A stretch of 64,000 bases of DNA from Alnus glutinosa (Eukaryota > Streptophyta > Magnoliopsida > Fagales > Betulaceae), in assembly GCF_958979055.1 (NCBI RefSeq), contig NC_084888.1, forward strand, positions 9,781,501 to 9,845,500, written 5' to 3'. Made by a program: the position numbers and the translations under genes. Position 1 is the stretch's first letter; each line of letters starts with the position of its first letter. Shown in pieces: positions 37,376 through 49,770 of this stretch. Under the pieces are notes generated by a model, which was given only the letters and a program-made list of their open reading frames with translations, did no database searches and was not told the origin of the DNA.

Positions 37376-38871
37376 TCATTTTTCTTGTGTTCCAATTCTT
37401 AAATCTAAAAGAAACGAGTCTCTAATTTCACTTAGTTTGTTTACGACAACATTTATGGGTATCTGCTTCCGAGGTGATGTTGCAGAGCACAACAATCCAA
37501 TCTGCATTCTGCAACACTGAGACCAAGCAATCCTCCATTCTGCTTTTGGCATTGAAATGACAATCAAATTCTTCGATTATTGCGCTTTCTTCTACGTCAT
37601 CTTTATTTGTCTCATCATCTGCATCTTCTTCAAAGGGCATTGATGAGTCCACTATGTCCATGACACGTCCCATCTGCAAAGCCATTGCAGTGAACTTGTG
37701 AATGCTTAGATCATCTTTGAACATGTCATCGGTAGGTCTTTTCCCGGTAAACATCTCCAGCAAGAGTATCCCATAGCTGTATATATCTCCAAGTATGGAA
37801 ACTTGGCCACCCATCCCATACTCTGCAATTTATTAATACATGATCAATAAGATAGTATAGTCTTCTAAACTCAAGAATTTATCCATTAATGCATATCTAC
37901 TACTATTTAACAATTTTGTGAATTTTTTGGTAGTGGTAGAAGACAGAATCAGGGTTTGGAGGAGGCCATCGCCCTTGATTTTGAAATTTTCTTATATATA
38001 TATTAGGCCTAAAAATTAGAGCTTTGGCTTGACCTTTCTCGTTCATGTTTTGCTGTGTCAAATTTGAGCCATGTCACTAGTTGAAACATACCTGGAGGAA
38101 TGTACCCAATGAAACCTTTCAGCGCAACTGAGAATTCTGACATGGTTTGATTTTTGGAGGGATTATGTGATGCTTCAAAGACGAACTTTGCTAATCCAAA
38201 GTCGCCAACATGAGCTACCATATCTTCATTGAGCATGACATTGCTTGGCTTTACATCACAATGAACAATCGGCATTTCACAATGAAGATGAAGATATTCC
38301 AGTGCATATGCAACATGTATGGCTATATTCAGTCTCCGAATAAAGTTCAATCTCTTGCATTGTTGTTGCTCATCCTCTATAGGATGCAACCATTGGTCTA
38401 GGCTTCCATTAGACATGAACTCAAAAACTAGACTCTTAAAGTCATTCCCTTGATGATCAATGCTTGAGCAAACAGTGATGATTTTAAGGAGATTACGATG
38501 GTGTAAAATTTTCAAAGCATTGCATTCATCTATAAAACTCTTGGAAGCTCCTCGCTGTTGAAGTTTTAATACTTTAACTGCAACAATTGTTCCATTGCTA
38601 GAAAGAACTCCTTTGTATACAGAACCAAAACTACCTGAACCAATCAAATTGTCCACAGAGAAACCATTAGTTGATGCTTGGAGTTCTGCATAAGATATAC
38701 CCAATTCCCAATCCTCTACGGAAGATGCAGTCAAAGGTCTCTTTCTCGAATTTTTAACCACATAACACGTGTGGGAAAAACACAATAGAATAAGTACAAA
38801 TATGACTATGCTAGCGACAGGAATTACTACTTTGAGTGCAAGGTGTTTCACGGATGAACGTGGAGTCTTTC

Positions 38872-38892
38872 TGTAATATCCCAGTTTTTTTT

Positions 38893-38953
<61 letters not shown>

Positions 38954-41900
38954 ATAACTTATTTAGTAAGTAACAAAAAAAAAAAAAATAGAAAGAAGAA
39001 CTTGCACGGGAAGTTGATTTATCCCTTTATTATTTTCTTCTCTTTTCCCTTTGTTTTTGGTCTTCTTTCTCCTTCCTTCTTCGTTACTCTTTCTTTCTTC
39101 TTCTATTCTTCTTTTTCTTGCCGAAAACAGAGACAGCAAGAGGGAGAGAGTGAGACTGAGATGAGAGATCAAGGGAGAGATACCGAGAGGGAGAGAGTGG
39201 CCGGGAAGAGAGGACCCGGTGGACCCAAAACCCAGGGAACGCCGACGGTGCTATTTCCGGCGGGCCAGGTGTTGTTCCGGCCGAACCCCGCGACCCGTGA
39301 GTCCAGAAAAACCCGAGAGACCCGAGAACCCGTGACTCACGACCCGTGACCCGTTGAACCCGACGGCGTCGTCCAGTAGAGCGGAGGCTGTTTTCCGACG
39401 AGACAAGTCGATTTCCGGTGGAGCCCAGGCCGATTTCCGGCCGATCGAGGAGGACCCGAGCGACCCGCGAGCCAAACCCAATGGATCCGGGAGAAAACCG
39501 TGCGACCTGAACCTTCCGGAGGTCCGATTCTCCATGTCCGGCAGATAGACGCCGATTTCCGGCAGGCTTAGGCGATTTTTCTGGCCGATCCATGAAGACC
39601 CGAAGCCCTGATCCAAAACCCGACCCGCAACCCGTCGGACCCGAGAGCCCTGATGCCGATCTTTCCTGTCCGGCTGCCTGAGACCCGTTTTCCGGCGTTT
39701 GGGGGCTGCTCTCCGATGGTTTTCGTCGGTAGTCGACTGCCAGCAACCCGTACGACCCATGGCCGTGCAACCGTGACCCAGTGATCCGCGACCCGAGACC
39801 CATGAAAGCCGACCCTCCAGGAACGGTTTTCCGGCGAGTTCTCCGACGAACCAGAGCCGATTTCCGGTGATTTCTTCGGTGGATTTTCTGGGAAAATCCT
39901 CAAAGTGAGTAAACCCTATGATTTGGTTTAAATTGGTAGTTTATTATTGTAGATTTTTGGATGATTGGGTACTATGCTGTTTTGATGAGTATTGCGTATG
40001 GAATTTCAGTGTGTGGCTATGAAGGTTTCGGCAATGAGTGTTTCAAATATAATCTGTGTGTGTTTTGGGTAGTGTTCTGATTTGGTGTAGGCTGTGCTTG
40101 ATGGTGGTATATATTGATTTTAGGTCCCTGATTTAGATTATGTTAAATCCTATAGTTGGGTTGATTGGTTTTGAGGTTGGAATAGCTAAATGGGTATATG
40201 GGTGTTCTTGGATTTGTATGTGTATGCTGTGTACTCCATATTCAGCCGTGTACCTATGTCTTTTGGGTTATTGGTGACTTGTAGGATGGCCGATTGTATT
40301 GGTTATGGAGATTTTGGGATAATGGACATTTTAACCATGATTTGAATTTTGGATATAAGTTCATGTTGATGTTTTGGAGTATAGGTGTTGGGACTTGGTT
40401 CAGTTATATGATATTTTGATTAAATGATTAAATAATATTTTGATGAGTTGGCCATGTGTTATGTTTTAGGATTTATTGATTTGTCTATAGGGTATTCAAT
40501 TATGTTTTAGTTAGATGGTTATGTATATAGGATAATTTAGTTTAAGTTTTAAAACTGAAATATTAGAACGCTCCGCTAAATTCGTCCTTGTGTTTTATCT
40601 AGGTAAAAGCTCGACCCAGACGCTAATGGAAAATCCAGGTAAGGGGATACAACACCGAAAAACCCAACAAGATTTTATTATAAATCTTTTGATAAAGTGT
40701 TGGGGAATTTTACAAAGCGTTGCTCATGCGATTTTTAATGCCAAGCTTTATTACTCATATGATATTGTTTAAGAATTTTGAGCATAAATCACAGTTTTGG
40801 TTAAGAGCATTTTTAAGAATTATGATTTATGCATAATTATAGTTAAGACTAAGAGCATTTTAAAATTATGAATTATGCATACTCACAGATATGATTAAGA
40901 GCATATTTTAAAGTTATGATTTATACATAATTACAGTCATAATTAAGAGCATTTCAAAGTTGTGAAATATGCAATGATGAAAAAGAGAGCATTTGAAAGA
41001 TATGATTACAGAGAATTCCAAAGTATATGACTCTATTTAAGAATACAGTTTTCAAGGAAAAGAGAATATAAAGTTAAATTCTGCACATGACTACAGTTAT
41101 AAAAGCGGCTCTTACAGTTTTGAAATAAAGTTTACAGATAAAGCAGAGCCTACAGTATTACAGAAAACGTTCATGTGCAGTAATTGTTTAACCTTGAGGC
41201 ACTACTACAGTTAGAATTGGTACCCATAGGGTAGCATGGCAAGCATACCGTAAGTCGGTGTGTGCTACCATCCGAGGTTGGCCTTCACCTAGGGAAGATC
41301 CCCAACCCGGCGACTCTTCTCTGTGACGACAGGCTGAGTCTATAGGTCCTTTGGACAAAGCCAACGTGCGCCGCTCACGGGAATTGGCGGTGTAGAGTCT
41401 ATAAGAGGTTAAACCACAGAGAAAGGATTAAAGAGAAAACTGATAAAAAGAAATTACTGGATCATAATAAACTGTCATTCTCATAATAAACTGTCATTCT
41501 CATAATAAACAGTCATTCTTATATCATTATTCATATTCTACAAATTCTATTAAATTGTTCATATGCTATGCCACCTGTCCTAAAACAATACATCTCATGT
41601 TATGAATCATGTTTTACTATGTGTTTTCTTATAAAACATAAACAGCCTAGCATAACACCTCTCAGACAATTTTTCATAACTTGAATCTCCAACTTATACT
41701 CGGTCGAAAATCACATATCATATTCATATTTCTAAACATCATCATAAATCTTAATATATTTTAAAAACACTTAAATCATCTAAAATAAATTAAAATCAAC
41801 ATACAATTGGTTTAGGTTATAAATCAATTTACATTATGCAATTCATCATATGTGAAAATAATTCCTATCAGTAAGTAGAATAAATCTGTCATTATGCATG

Positions 41901-42274
41901 ATTAAAGATTATTGCATAAAGGTTTATAGTATGTTTTATTCCCCTGGTGTTGTATTTCCTTACTGAGTTGTCGAACTCACCCCTTTTTCCCTCCACCCCT
42001 TTCCAGATGTCAGCAGTAAGACGAAGTCTTTTTCTTGGAAGGGCGTAGACCTCACTGAGAGCGATAGTTCGTGATGAACCAGCCAAACCCTAGTATTGTA
42101 TAGTATGTTTTGTTTCTTTTAGAGGATTCAAAGTGTTGTAAAGAATTATTAATAGAAAGGTCTAAAAATAGAAAGTTTTAAATTTATAGTTGTAAATGCA
42201 CGCTTCCATTTAAAATGTTTGATTGTAGTACTCAAACTCACGCTTCCCTTATATCCGAAAACGGGGGCGTGACA
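38872..42274. mobile_element. Solo LTR inside RLK-1
   Basis: 3,403 bp from TGTAATATCCCAG to GGGGGCGTGACA, with the perfect 5-bp duplication CTTTC (38867-38871 and 42275-42279). The intact kinase shows the empty site (GGAGTCTTTCTATAGC). There is no coding domain and no second LTR, so it is a solo LTR. The TGTAATATCCC...GACA ends and great length suggest a Ty3/Gypsy lineage (inference). It contains a CCCG/CCGG-rich tract (39190-39860) and a (TA)n run. Confidence 0.8.
38895..38950. repeat. (TA)n microsatellite
   Basis: An uninterrupted AT/TA dinucleotide run of about 55 bases close to the left end of the solo LTR. Confidence 0.9.
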
Positions 42275-44205
42275 CTTTCTATAGCATATTGGTAAAAGTA
42301 ATTTTGGGACACCACCACATAGCTTGTCATTTCCAAAGATTAAAAATGCGCTTACATTCGAAAAAATCCCTTCACTTGGCACTTCCCTCTCGAGATCATT
42401 ATGAGAAAGATTGAGATGCTTAAGTGACAAAAACTTGTTGAAAAATTCAGGAATTTGTTCCGATAAGTTATTACGTGAAAGATCAATTTCTTCTAAACCT
42501 CTTAGCGTCTTCAAAGATGAAGGAATTGCTCCTTCAAATGAATTACCCTCCAAATACAAACGTTCCATACTAATACAACTATCAAGGGAAGTAGGAATTT
42601 CACCTGATAATCTATTCTCTGAGAGATCTAACTCCACAAGATTTTTTAAGTTGCCTACCTCAAATGGCAGTGTACCTGTCAAAGAATTATGAGACATGAC
42701 CAAAGAAATCGAAATGGAAGAAAGACCAATAACCTGTTTTGGTATGGAACCATTGAGATTGTTACTAGAAAGGTTTAGATGAAGCAACTTCTGGCAGTTT
42801 CCTAGACTTGCAGGAATACTTCCTTCAAATCTGTTTCCATCCATGAAGAGCTTTGTCAATTTACTTAAGTTACCTAAGGAGGAAGGGATCGGCCCTGAAA
42901 ATTTGTTATAGTGCAGATGTAGTCCCTGTAACTGTTGGAGCTTCCCAATAGCATCTGGGAGAGGACCACCCAAATAGTTACCTTCTAATCCCAGAAGGGT
43001 CAAGTTAACAAGGTTCCCAATCCCAATGGGAATGCCTCCATGTATCATATTTTCACTCATAGTAAGAATTCTCAGCTGGGAGGAAAGGTTGGCTATGGAG
43101 CTCGGCAGCACTCCACCAAATTGATTACGAGCAAGACCCAAGACCTCTAAATTAGTACAGTTAGCTAGAAAACCGATAAAATCCAGGCCACCAACTTTCC
43201 CATTTCCAAGTCTATTGTCATCGAAATTAAGTCTAACCAAGCCACGCAAACTTGCTAGATTTTGAGGCACCGTCCCAGTGAGACCATTTTCAGCAAAGTC
43301 AAGCAGCCCAAGCCTAGAAGCATTTGAGAATGACACGGGAATTGGTCCGGTGAAACTATTAACACCGCCGGCAAATGTTTCAAGGTTAGGAAGAGTAAGG
43401 CCAACATCTGGTGGAAGGCTTCCATGCAGGTGGTTTTGAGTAACAGAGAAAAAGTATATGGAAGATATATTATAAATAAGAGGAGGGATAGTACCAGATA
43501 GATTATTCCCATAAAGTTGAAAATATCCCAAGCCTGATAGACGGGCAAGCTCACTAGGTATGCTACCTTAGCTTGTAAATTGTTCAGGAGAAGGGAAAGA
43601 ACATACAAAGAAGAAAAGTTTCCTATCCACCCCGGGATTGTTCCTGTAAGGTTGTTCCCAGCAAGTTGCAGGCAAACCAACTTTGACAATGAACTGAACT
43701 GCTCTGGAATCTGCCCAACAAACTTGTTGGCACCAACATCGAGCACTGTAAGTTCTGTACAGTGACTTAGATTAGTCGGAAGATTCCCACCAAAGGAATT
43801 GAAACTCAGGTTGAGATGCTGCAGGCGGCGTAGGCTTCCCAATTGTTGAGGAATTTCACCATAGATGCTGTTGTTTCTCAGGTTGATTCTAGTAAGGTGA
43901 GTAAGATTTCCCATAGAAGGTGTTATGGTGCCAGCCAATCTTTGAGCTTCCAGGTTCAGAACCATGACTCTTTTACTGGAGGGACTGCATGTAACGCCAA
44001 ACCAGTTGCAGAAATGGGTGGAGTCATTCCACGAGCTCATGATTTGAAGTGGGTCTTGGATAATCCGATTCTTGAAGTCAAGCAGCGCCAGGTGATCGGC
44101 CGGCTCATCTGCAAAAGCGGGCGTTCTTGCAGATTTAAACAAAAGAAGAATTCCGTGAAAGAATGTAAACAAAATCCACTTGGAACGCAGACAAGAGTGC
44201 TTCAT

Positions 44206-44399
44206 CGATCTGGTTGGAAATATAATTTTCAGGTCTGATCAAATTGCAGTGAGAGTGTTTGTGGGTTGACCGATTGTTATAAAAAGATCAGCTTTGTAGT
44301 GGGGATGGACCAGATTTTCAGTTTCATTATGACAGTAGTTGGCTGCAGTACATAGCACCAATTGAAATTATATATGGCCGGCATGGATTTTTATTTTAA
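44206..44399. repeat. RLK-1 5' flank
   Basis: Matches 61424-61616 upstream of the intact kinase and should contain the kinase promoter. No clear minus-strand TATA box was found. Confidence 0.6.
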
Positions 44400-44659
44400 G
44401 GGATAATTGCACCGTTGGTCCCTGTGGTATACCATAATTATTTTTCACTCCCTATGGTTTAAAAAGTTCATGAGAGGTCCTTCTGATATGCAATAATTAC
44501 AAATCGATCCCTGGCGTCAAATTCTGTTAAAATTTTTAACAGATTCCGTCAAATGCCACGTCAGCGCCACGTGTCATCATCTTATTGGTGACACGTGGCG
44601 CTGACATGTCTAATTTTAATAAAATAATATAAATTTATTAAAAAATAAATAAAAAATAC

Positions 44660-44691
<32 letters not shown>

Positions 44692-45411
44692 CAAAAATGG
44701 GGAAAGGGGGTGGCCTGGCCACCCCCAGCCCATAGGGGTGGCCGCGCGCCACCCCCAAAGGCCGCCTGGGGTGGCGCGCGGCCACCCCAGTGGCCGGGGT
44801 GGCGCACGGCCACCCCATGGCCATTGGGGGTGGCCTTCGGGCCACCCCTAGATCTACTAAGGGTGGCCCGATGGCCACCCCCGGCCACTGGGGGTGGCCG
44901 CGCGCCACCCCCAGAGGCCACATGGGGTGGCGCGCGGCCACCCCAGTGGCCGGGGGTGGCCATTGGGCCACCCTTAGTAGATCTAGGGGTGGCCCGAAGG
45001 CCACCCCCTGGGCCTTGGGGGTGGCCGCGCGCCACCCCCTGCAGCCACTAGGGGTGGCGAGCGGCCACCCCCAGTGGCTGGGGGCGGCCAGGCCACCCCT
45101 TCAGCTTTTTTTTTTTTGTTTTTTTTTTTGAATTTTTTTTGAATTTTTTTTATAAAAAAATAAGTATTTTTATTTATTTTTTAATAAATTTATATTTTTT
45201 TTATTAAGGTAGACACGTGTCGCCATCTTATTGGCGACACGTGGCGCTTACGTGGCATTTGACGGAATCTGTTAAAAATTTTAACAGAATTTGACGCCAG
45301 GGATCAATTTGTAATTATTGCATATCACGAGGACCTCCCATTAACTTTTTAAACCATAGGGAGTGAAAAATAATTATGGTATACCACAGGGACCAACGGT
45401 ACAATTATCCC
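44400..45411. mobile_element. Long-TIR foldback element (Mutator-like), GC-rich core
   Basis: 1,012 bp, with GGGATAATTGCACCG ends in inverted orientation and a perfect 9-bp duplication TTATTTTAA (44391-44399 and 45412-45420). The empty site exists near 61608-61625. The core (about 44700-45100) is built of repeated GGGGTGGCC / GGCCACCCC units that can fold within themselves. Open frames on both strands here are a by-product of the GC-rich repeats, not genes. Confidence 0.88.
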
Positions 45412-45420
45412 TTATTTTAA

Positions 45421-45829
45421 TTTTGAATTAATTTAATGGGGATCTGATGACTATAAGAGCCTTGAGTTGAAACATAGCACCAATTGAAAGCGAAAAGGCA
45501 AGCTAGTATTTTATAGCTATGCCTATATTGGACATTGCGTTTGGACATTTATGACTTTTATTTCAGTAGGCGAGGATAAATATATATTTATTCAAAATGA
45601 AAGAGACCACCGGGTGATCATATTTAATTATCTTAATTAGGCTTGATTCTTGTTTAGCATACGACTGCAATATTCGGTCACCACGGCAACTTCAACTGCA
45701 ACTGCAATATACTCATACATATTCACTAACAATTACTTGAAAGGAAAAGAATATAACAAAATATGAGGGTTGGTAGGAATATAATGAAAAGAAAAGAAAA
45801 GGGATATGAAAGAAAGTAGAGAAGACATC
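45421..45829. repeat. Block between kinase and truncated PPR (unit 3)
   Basis: Shared with 61617-62036. AT-rich and non-coding, ending in a GAAAAGAAAAG purine tract immediately before the PPR homology begins. Confidence 0.7.
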
Positions 45830-47345
45830 GAACTCACTGATGAATGGCTATATTATAAATGGTTTTTATGATGAAGGTTTAAAGCTTTTTAAGATAACGA
45901 AGATGGAGATGAAATCCGAACATGTGAGCTATTTGACACTCCTGGCTGTCTCTACGCTGTTGGCAGACATGGACCTGCGTAAAATGATCCACTGTGATAT
46001 AGCAAAGTTTGGATTTGATTCATATCTAGTGGTCACTAATGCTCTTGTTGATATGTATGCTAAATGTGGAAAATTGGAGGATTCGGTGAAAGTATTTGAG
46101 AACATGAAAGCTCGCGATATAGTCACATGGAATACCATTATTGCTGCCTGCGTTCGTTCTGAAAATTGTAGTTTAGGATTGAGAATGACCAACGGAATGA
46201 GAACTGAAGGAGTGTCACCAGATGTTGCCACCATGTTAGGTATCTTGCCCATGTGTTCCTTCCTTGCTGCCAAGCGACAAGGAAAAGAGATCCATGGATG
46301 TGTTTTAAAATTTGGATTTGAGACAGATGTTCCAATTGGGAACGCACTGATTGAGATGTACTCCAAATGTGGTAGATTAGAGGACTCAGTCCGGGTATTC
46401 AAGTGCATGAAAATGAAAGATGTGGTGACATGGACTGCTTTGATATCCGCATATGGGATGTATGGTGAAGGCAGGAAAGCTTTCAGAGCTTTTCTGGAGA
46501 TGGAAGCAACTGGGGTTTACCCTGATCATGTTGCTTTTGTCGCCATCATTTTTGCTTGTAGCCATTCAGGTTTGGTAGACGAGGTTCTGGCTTGCTTTGA
46601 CCGGATGAAGAAAGATTACAACATTGAGCCAAGGATTGAACGTTATGCTTGTGTAGTTGATCTTCTATCCCGTTCTGGACATTTCGCTAAAGCAGAGGAG
46701 TTTATCCTTTCAATGCCGCTGAAACCGGACGCAAGTATATGGGGATCTTTACTTAGCGCTTCTCAAGCACATGGAGACATAAAGTTTGCAGAACGCGTCT
46801 CAGAGCAGATCATCAAATTGAGTTCAGTTGATCCTGGGTATTATGTATTGATATCCAATGTATATGCGGCTTTAGGAAAGTGGGATCAAGTAAGAATGAT
46901 ACGAAAATCTATAAAAGCTAGAGGACTCAAAAAAGAACCGGGATGTAGCTGGATGGAGATTCGAAACACAGTTTACGTTTTTGGGACTGGAGACAAGTGT
47001 TTTGAACAGTTTGAAGAGGTTTATAAGTTATTAGGGATACTTTCTGGTTTGTTGGCTAAGGAAGGTTATGTTGCAAATCTGCAATTTGTTCTGCATGATG
47101 TGGAGGAGGATGAGAAGAGAGACATGCTTTGTGGGCACAGCGAAAGGCTTGCCATAGCATTTGGATTGTTGAATACGAAACCAGGGACCCCTTTGCAGGT
47201 GATGAAAAACCTTAGGGTTTGTGGAGATTGTCACACCGTGACCAAGTACATATCGAAGATCATGCAAAGAGAAATATTAGTAAGAGACGCCAATCGCTTT
47301 CATTTGTTAAAGGATGGAACCTGTAGTTGTCGAGATCACTGGTGA
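45830..47345 (+). CDS. 5'-truncated PPR-DYW copy C with a new start codon
   Basis: Homology to PPR-A begins at GAACTCACTG, matching residue N388 of the full protein. The residue that is Ile391 in PPR-A is changed to ATG (45840), which opens a 501-residue ORF covering the last PPR repeats, E/E+ and the whole DYW domain. The HSE and CGDCH metal-binding motifs and the final CSCRDHW are intact. Only about a dozen residues differ from PPR-A and no stops have arisen, so it is either very recent or constrained. It lacks half the RNA-recognition repeats and any targeting leader, so ordinary editing-factor function is doubtful. It may be a pseudogene or give a truncated protein. Confidence 0.75.
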
Positions 47346-48503
47346 TGAGTTTCTCCCATTACTATATCTGTCTAATATGGAATTTGCATGATAAGGACCT
47401 TGGTAAAATTACAGCCAATGCATTTGTCTATTATAGTGGAAAAAATTGGTAAATTCTCTGTTGTTCTCCATTTCTCATGGCACACACATCCTCCCTGCTG
47501 CTTACCCTGTTTTATAGCTTGATCATCGACAACCAACATCTTTATACATTTGAGTTCATTCTTTTGAGATCATTTTAAATCCAATTGTTAATGTACAAAT
47601 CACTTTAATCTTTTATTTACTGATACGATTGTAACACTAGTTGTAATGATTGATTATATATACTGATGAAATGTCTGTGATTTGGTTAAGTTAACCAAAA
47701 ACAGTTTTCCTCATATTTTTCATTTAAATAGAATAGATGATCAAAATAAAAAAAAAAGTAGATTTTAGTTAGCTATTTTAGATAGAAATGTACATAAATC
47801 ATTGTGATGCCCCTAGAAATGGCTGAGAATCAACCTAGGGGGTGGATCCTCAATCTTAAAACTTTATGGTTGCAATCCTAGCTCTCTATTTGGCGTAAGA
47901 GAATATATAGGGTGAGATGCTGAGATGCATTGAATCACTAATAGTATATCATATCTCAATTATTGGAGATTGGATTGGTTTGGTAGGATTCTTTTTGATT
48001 TAGAATGCATTTGACGTTGCGATTTCATAATCAAAAAGTACGATTTGATTTAAAATCACAGAAAATAAATCATTTGACATTGCTTTTTAAAAAAATTATA
48101 ATTTGAAAATGTAGAAAATTAACTTTTTAAATTTACATGTTAAACTGCGATTTTAAAGGTTAAACTATAATTTTGCAAAACGCTTAACTGCGATTTTAAA
48201 AATTACATTTTCAAATAACATATTTTAAAATCGTACATTTTGAAATCACAAACTCAAACGAAACCTTAATCAGAAAGAATATTTTATGGTGGGACTTGTT
48301 TCCTTATGATCACTATCTCCTTGTATTTCATAAAGACAGTATATATGTTATAAGCATAAACCATAACAATAAATCCTTTATTGGCAAACATGTTTTCAAC
48401 TAACAAGCAAACACTTGTAAAGCAACTCAAACATGTCAATTGCTCTGCCGTTTTAGGGACTGCAACACAGAGGCACATCAAGAGAAGGCCTTGGCAAACA
48501 ATT
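47346..48503. repeat. PPR-GST intergenic block (unit 3)
   Basis: Counterpart of 15397-16557 and 27597-28770, including a more diverged copy of the old MITE at about 48001-48270. Confidence 0.8.
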
Positions 48504-49456
48504 TCATTTCGCTGCCGCCTCTTTTGCAGTGTAGGCTTCAAGCATAGCATGGTATCTGGTGATCAGCTTGTCTCGAGATGGCAAGCTTTCTTTGATTATT
48601 GGAGCATCCATGAAATTCTGCTTCCATGCCAATAACAGTGGATGGTTTTCATGATCTATCAATGTCACACCCTTTACCTCCTCAAGTACATCAACCAAAT
48701 TAGCAATCCAACCAAACGCAAGATCTACAAGTCCAATTTTCTCCCCACTGAAGAACTTTTTCCCTCTTAGCTCTTCTTCCAAATATTTCAAGTTCTCCTG
48801 GGCTGAGACCATTGCTTCCTCTTGCTCCTTCCCTTGCTTGATAAAAGCATTCCATACGGAAGGTAAAACCTACAGTAACAACACACAACATATCTTGATA
48901 TTAACAAGTACCACGGCAGTGAATTTCGAAAGATCCAAATCTAGGAAAACATTGACTGGAAGTCAGGAACAGGACAGAATTCCCAAATCGCTGAGAAGCC
49001 AAATCTAAGGCAAACGGAACCAACAAAATTGATATTGACAAGATGCGCCGAGCTCACTCAAAACGCGAACCCACTAAATTAACAGGAAAAAAGAAAGAAA
49101 GATAGCTGCTGTATAGATCGATAAACAGTGCTTAATTAGTTTACCTTATCATCTCCAAATCTTGCCCAAAAGCGTGCGGTGGCTCGTTCAAAAGGATCTT
49201 GAGGAAGTAAGGGAGTCTGCTTCCAGGTCTCCTCAATATATTCAAGAATCACAAGCGACTCGGCTAATGGCTTTCCATTGTGCACAAGCACCGGAACCTT
49301 CTCATAGATAGGATTGTACTGGAGAAGCAAAGAGCTCTTATTGGAGAGATCTTCGTATATGGTCTCGAAAGGAACGCCCTTGAGTTGAAGCGCCCAAACG
49401 ACCCTTAAAGCAAATGTACTTGACCATGTCCTAAAGACCTTCAATTCTTCTGCCAT
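48504..49456 (-). CDS. Tau-class glutathione S-transferase (GST-C)
   Basis: Exon 1 is 49456-49145 and exon 2 is 48869-48504, 225 residues. G-site residues P55, E66 and S67 are kept. The active-site motif is W-S-S-T-F, with S13 present but Thr in place of the usual Pro14. It is closest to GST-B ([21 protein letters not shown]). The frame and splice sites are intact. Confidence 0.9.
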
Positions 49457-49737
49457 GATTGATTTCTAACCACAGTAGCCCAGGTCCTTATATATTACAT
49501 TCTTAAAGGAATTTGGATAATATCCCCTATATTTTCCTCTATTTATACATTCTCCCCCAATATCAAATTTTTATAAATGACAAAAGGGTGATATTGCAAA
49601 TTATGAGTTCCTGTTTGTAGTGCATTGACTGACTTTTTGAGATTTTTTTCGGTAGATACTGCCGGCACTGGTTGACACAGAGAAGGGTAGAAAAGTAATA
49701 GAAGGAAGAAAAACGAAATCCTTCTGACATGCATTTG

Positions 49738-49770
<33 letters not shown>

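Larger units (their letters stand above)
37376..44205 (-). pseudogene. LRR receptor-like kinase, broken copy (RLK-1)
   Basis: Near-identical to the intact kinase at 58012-61423: signal peptide, LRRs, membrane segment, non-RD kinase, same single intron (exon 2 at 37822-37376; exon 1 from 44205 ends at 38092). It is broken three ways against that copy. A 5-base insertion (AGCTT near 43570) shifts the LRR frame. A 3.4-kb solo LTR (38872-42274) sits between the LRRs and the membrane segment. A 7-base duplication (ATTCTGC near 37505) shifts exon 2 so that the end reads VLQNADWIVVLCN instead of VLQIGLLCSATSP. The remaining frames are otherwise open, so loss is recent. A truncated LRR-only product from 44205 could still be made. 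Confidence 0.92.

Noticed and set aside
38009-38851. A stand-alone 280-residue kinase gene
   Set aside because: It is the part of RLK-1 exon 1 to the left of the solo LTR; its apparent start is an internal Met and its end is intron read-through.
39084-39903. Open frames of 239, 169 and 111 residues on the minus strand
   Set aside because: They lie in the CCCG/CCGG-rich part of a solo LTR, overlap in several frames and show no domain.
43255-44205. A separate 316-residue LRR protein gene
   Set aside because: It is the N-terminal part of RLK-1 running out of frame after a 5-base insertion, not a distinct gene.
44582-45131. Long overlapping open frames on both strands (113-140 residues)
   Set aside because: They are low-complexity translations of GGGGTGGCC repeats in a foldback element, open in several frames only because the repeats lack stop words.
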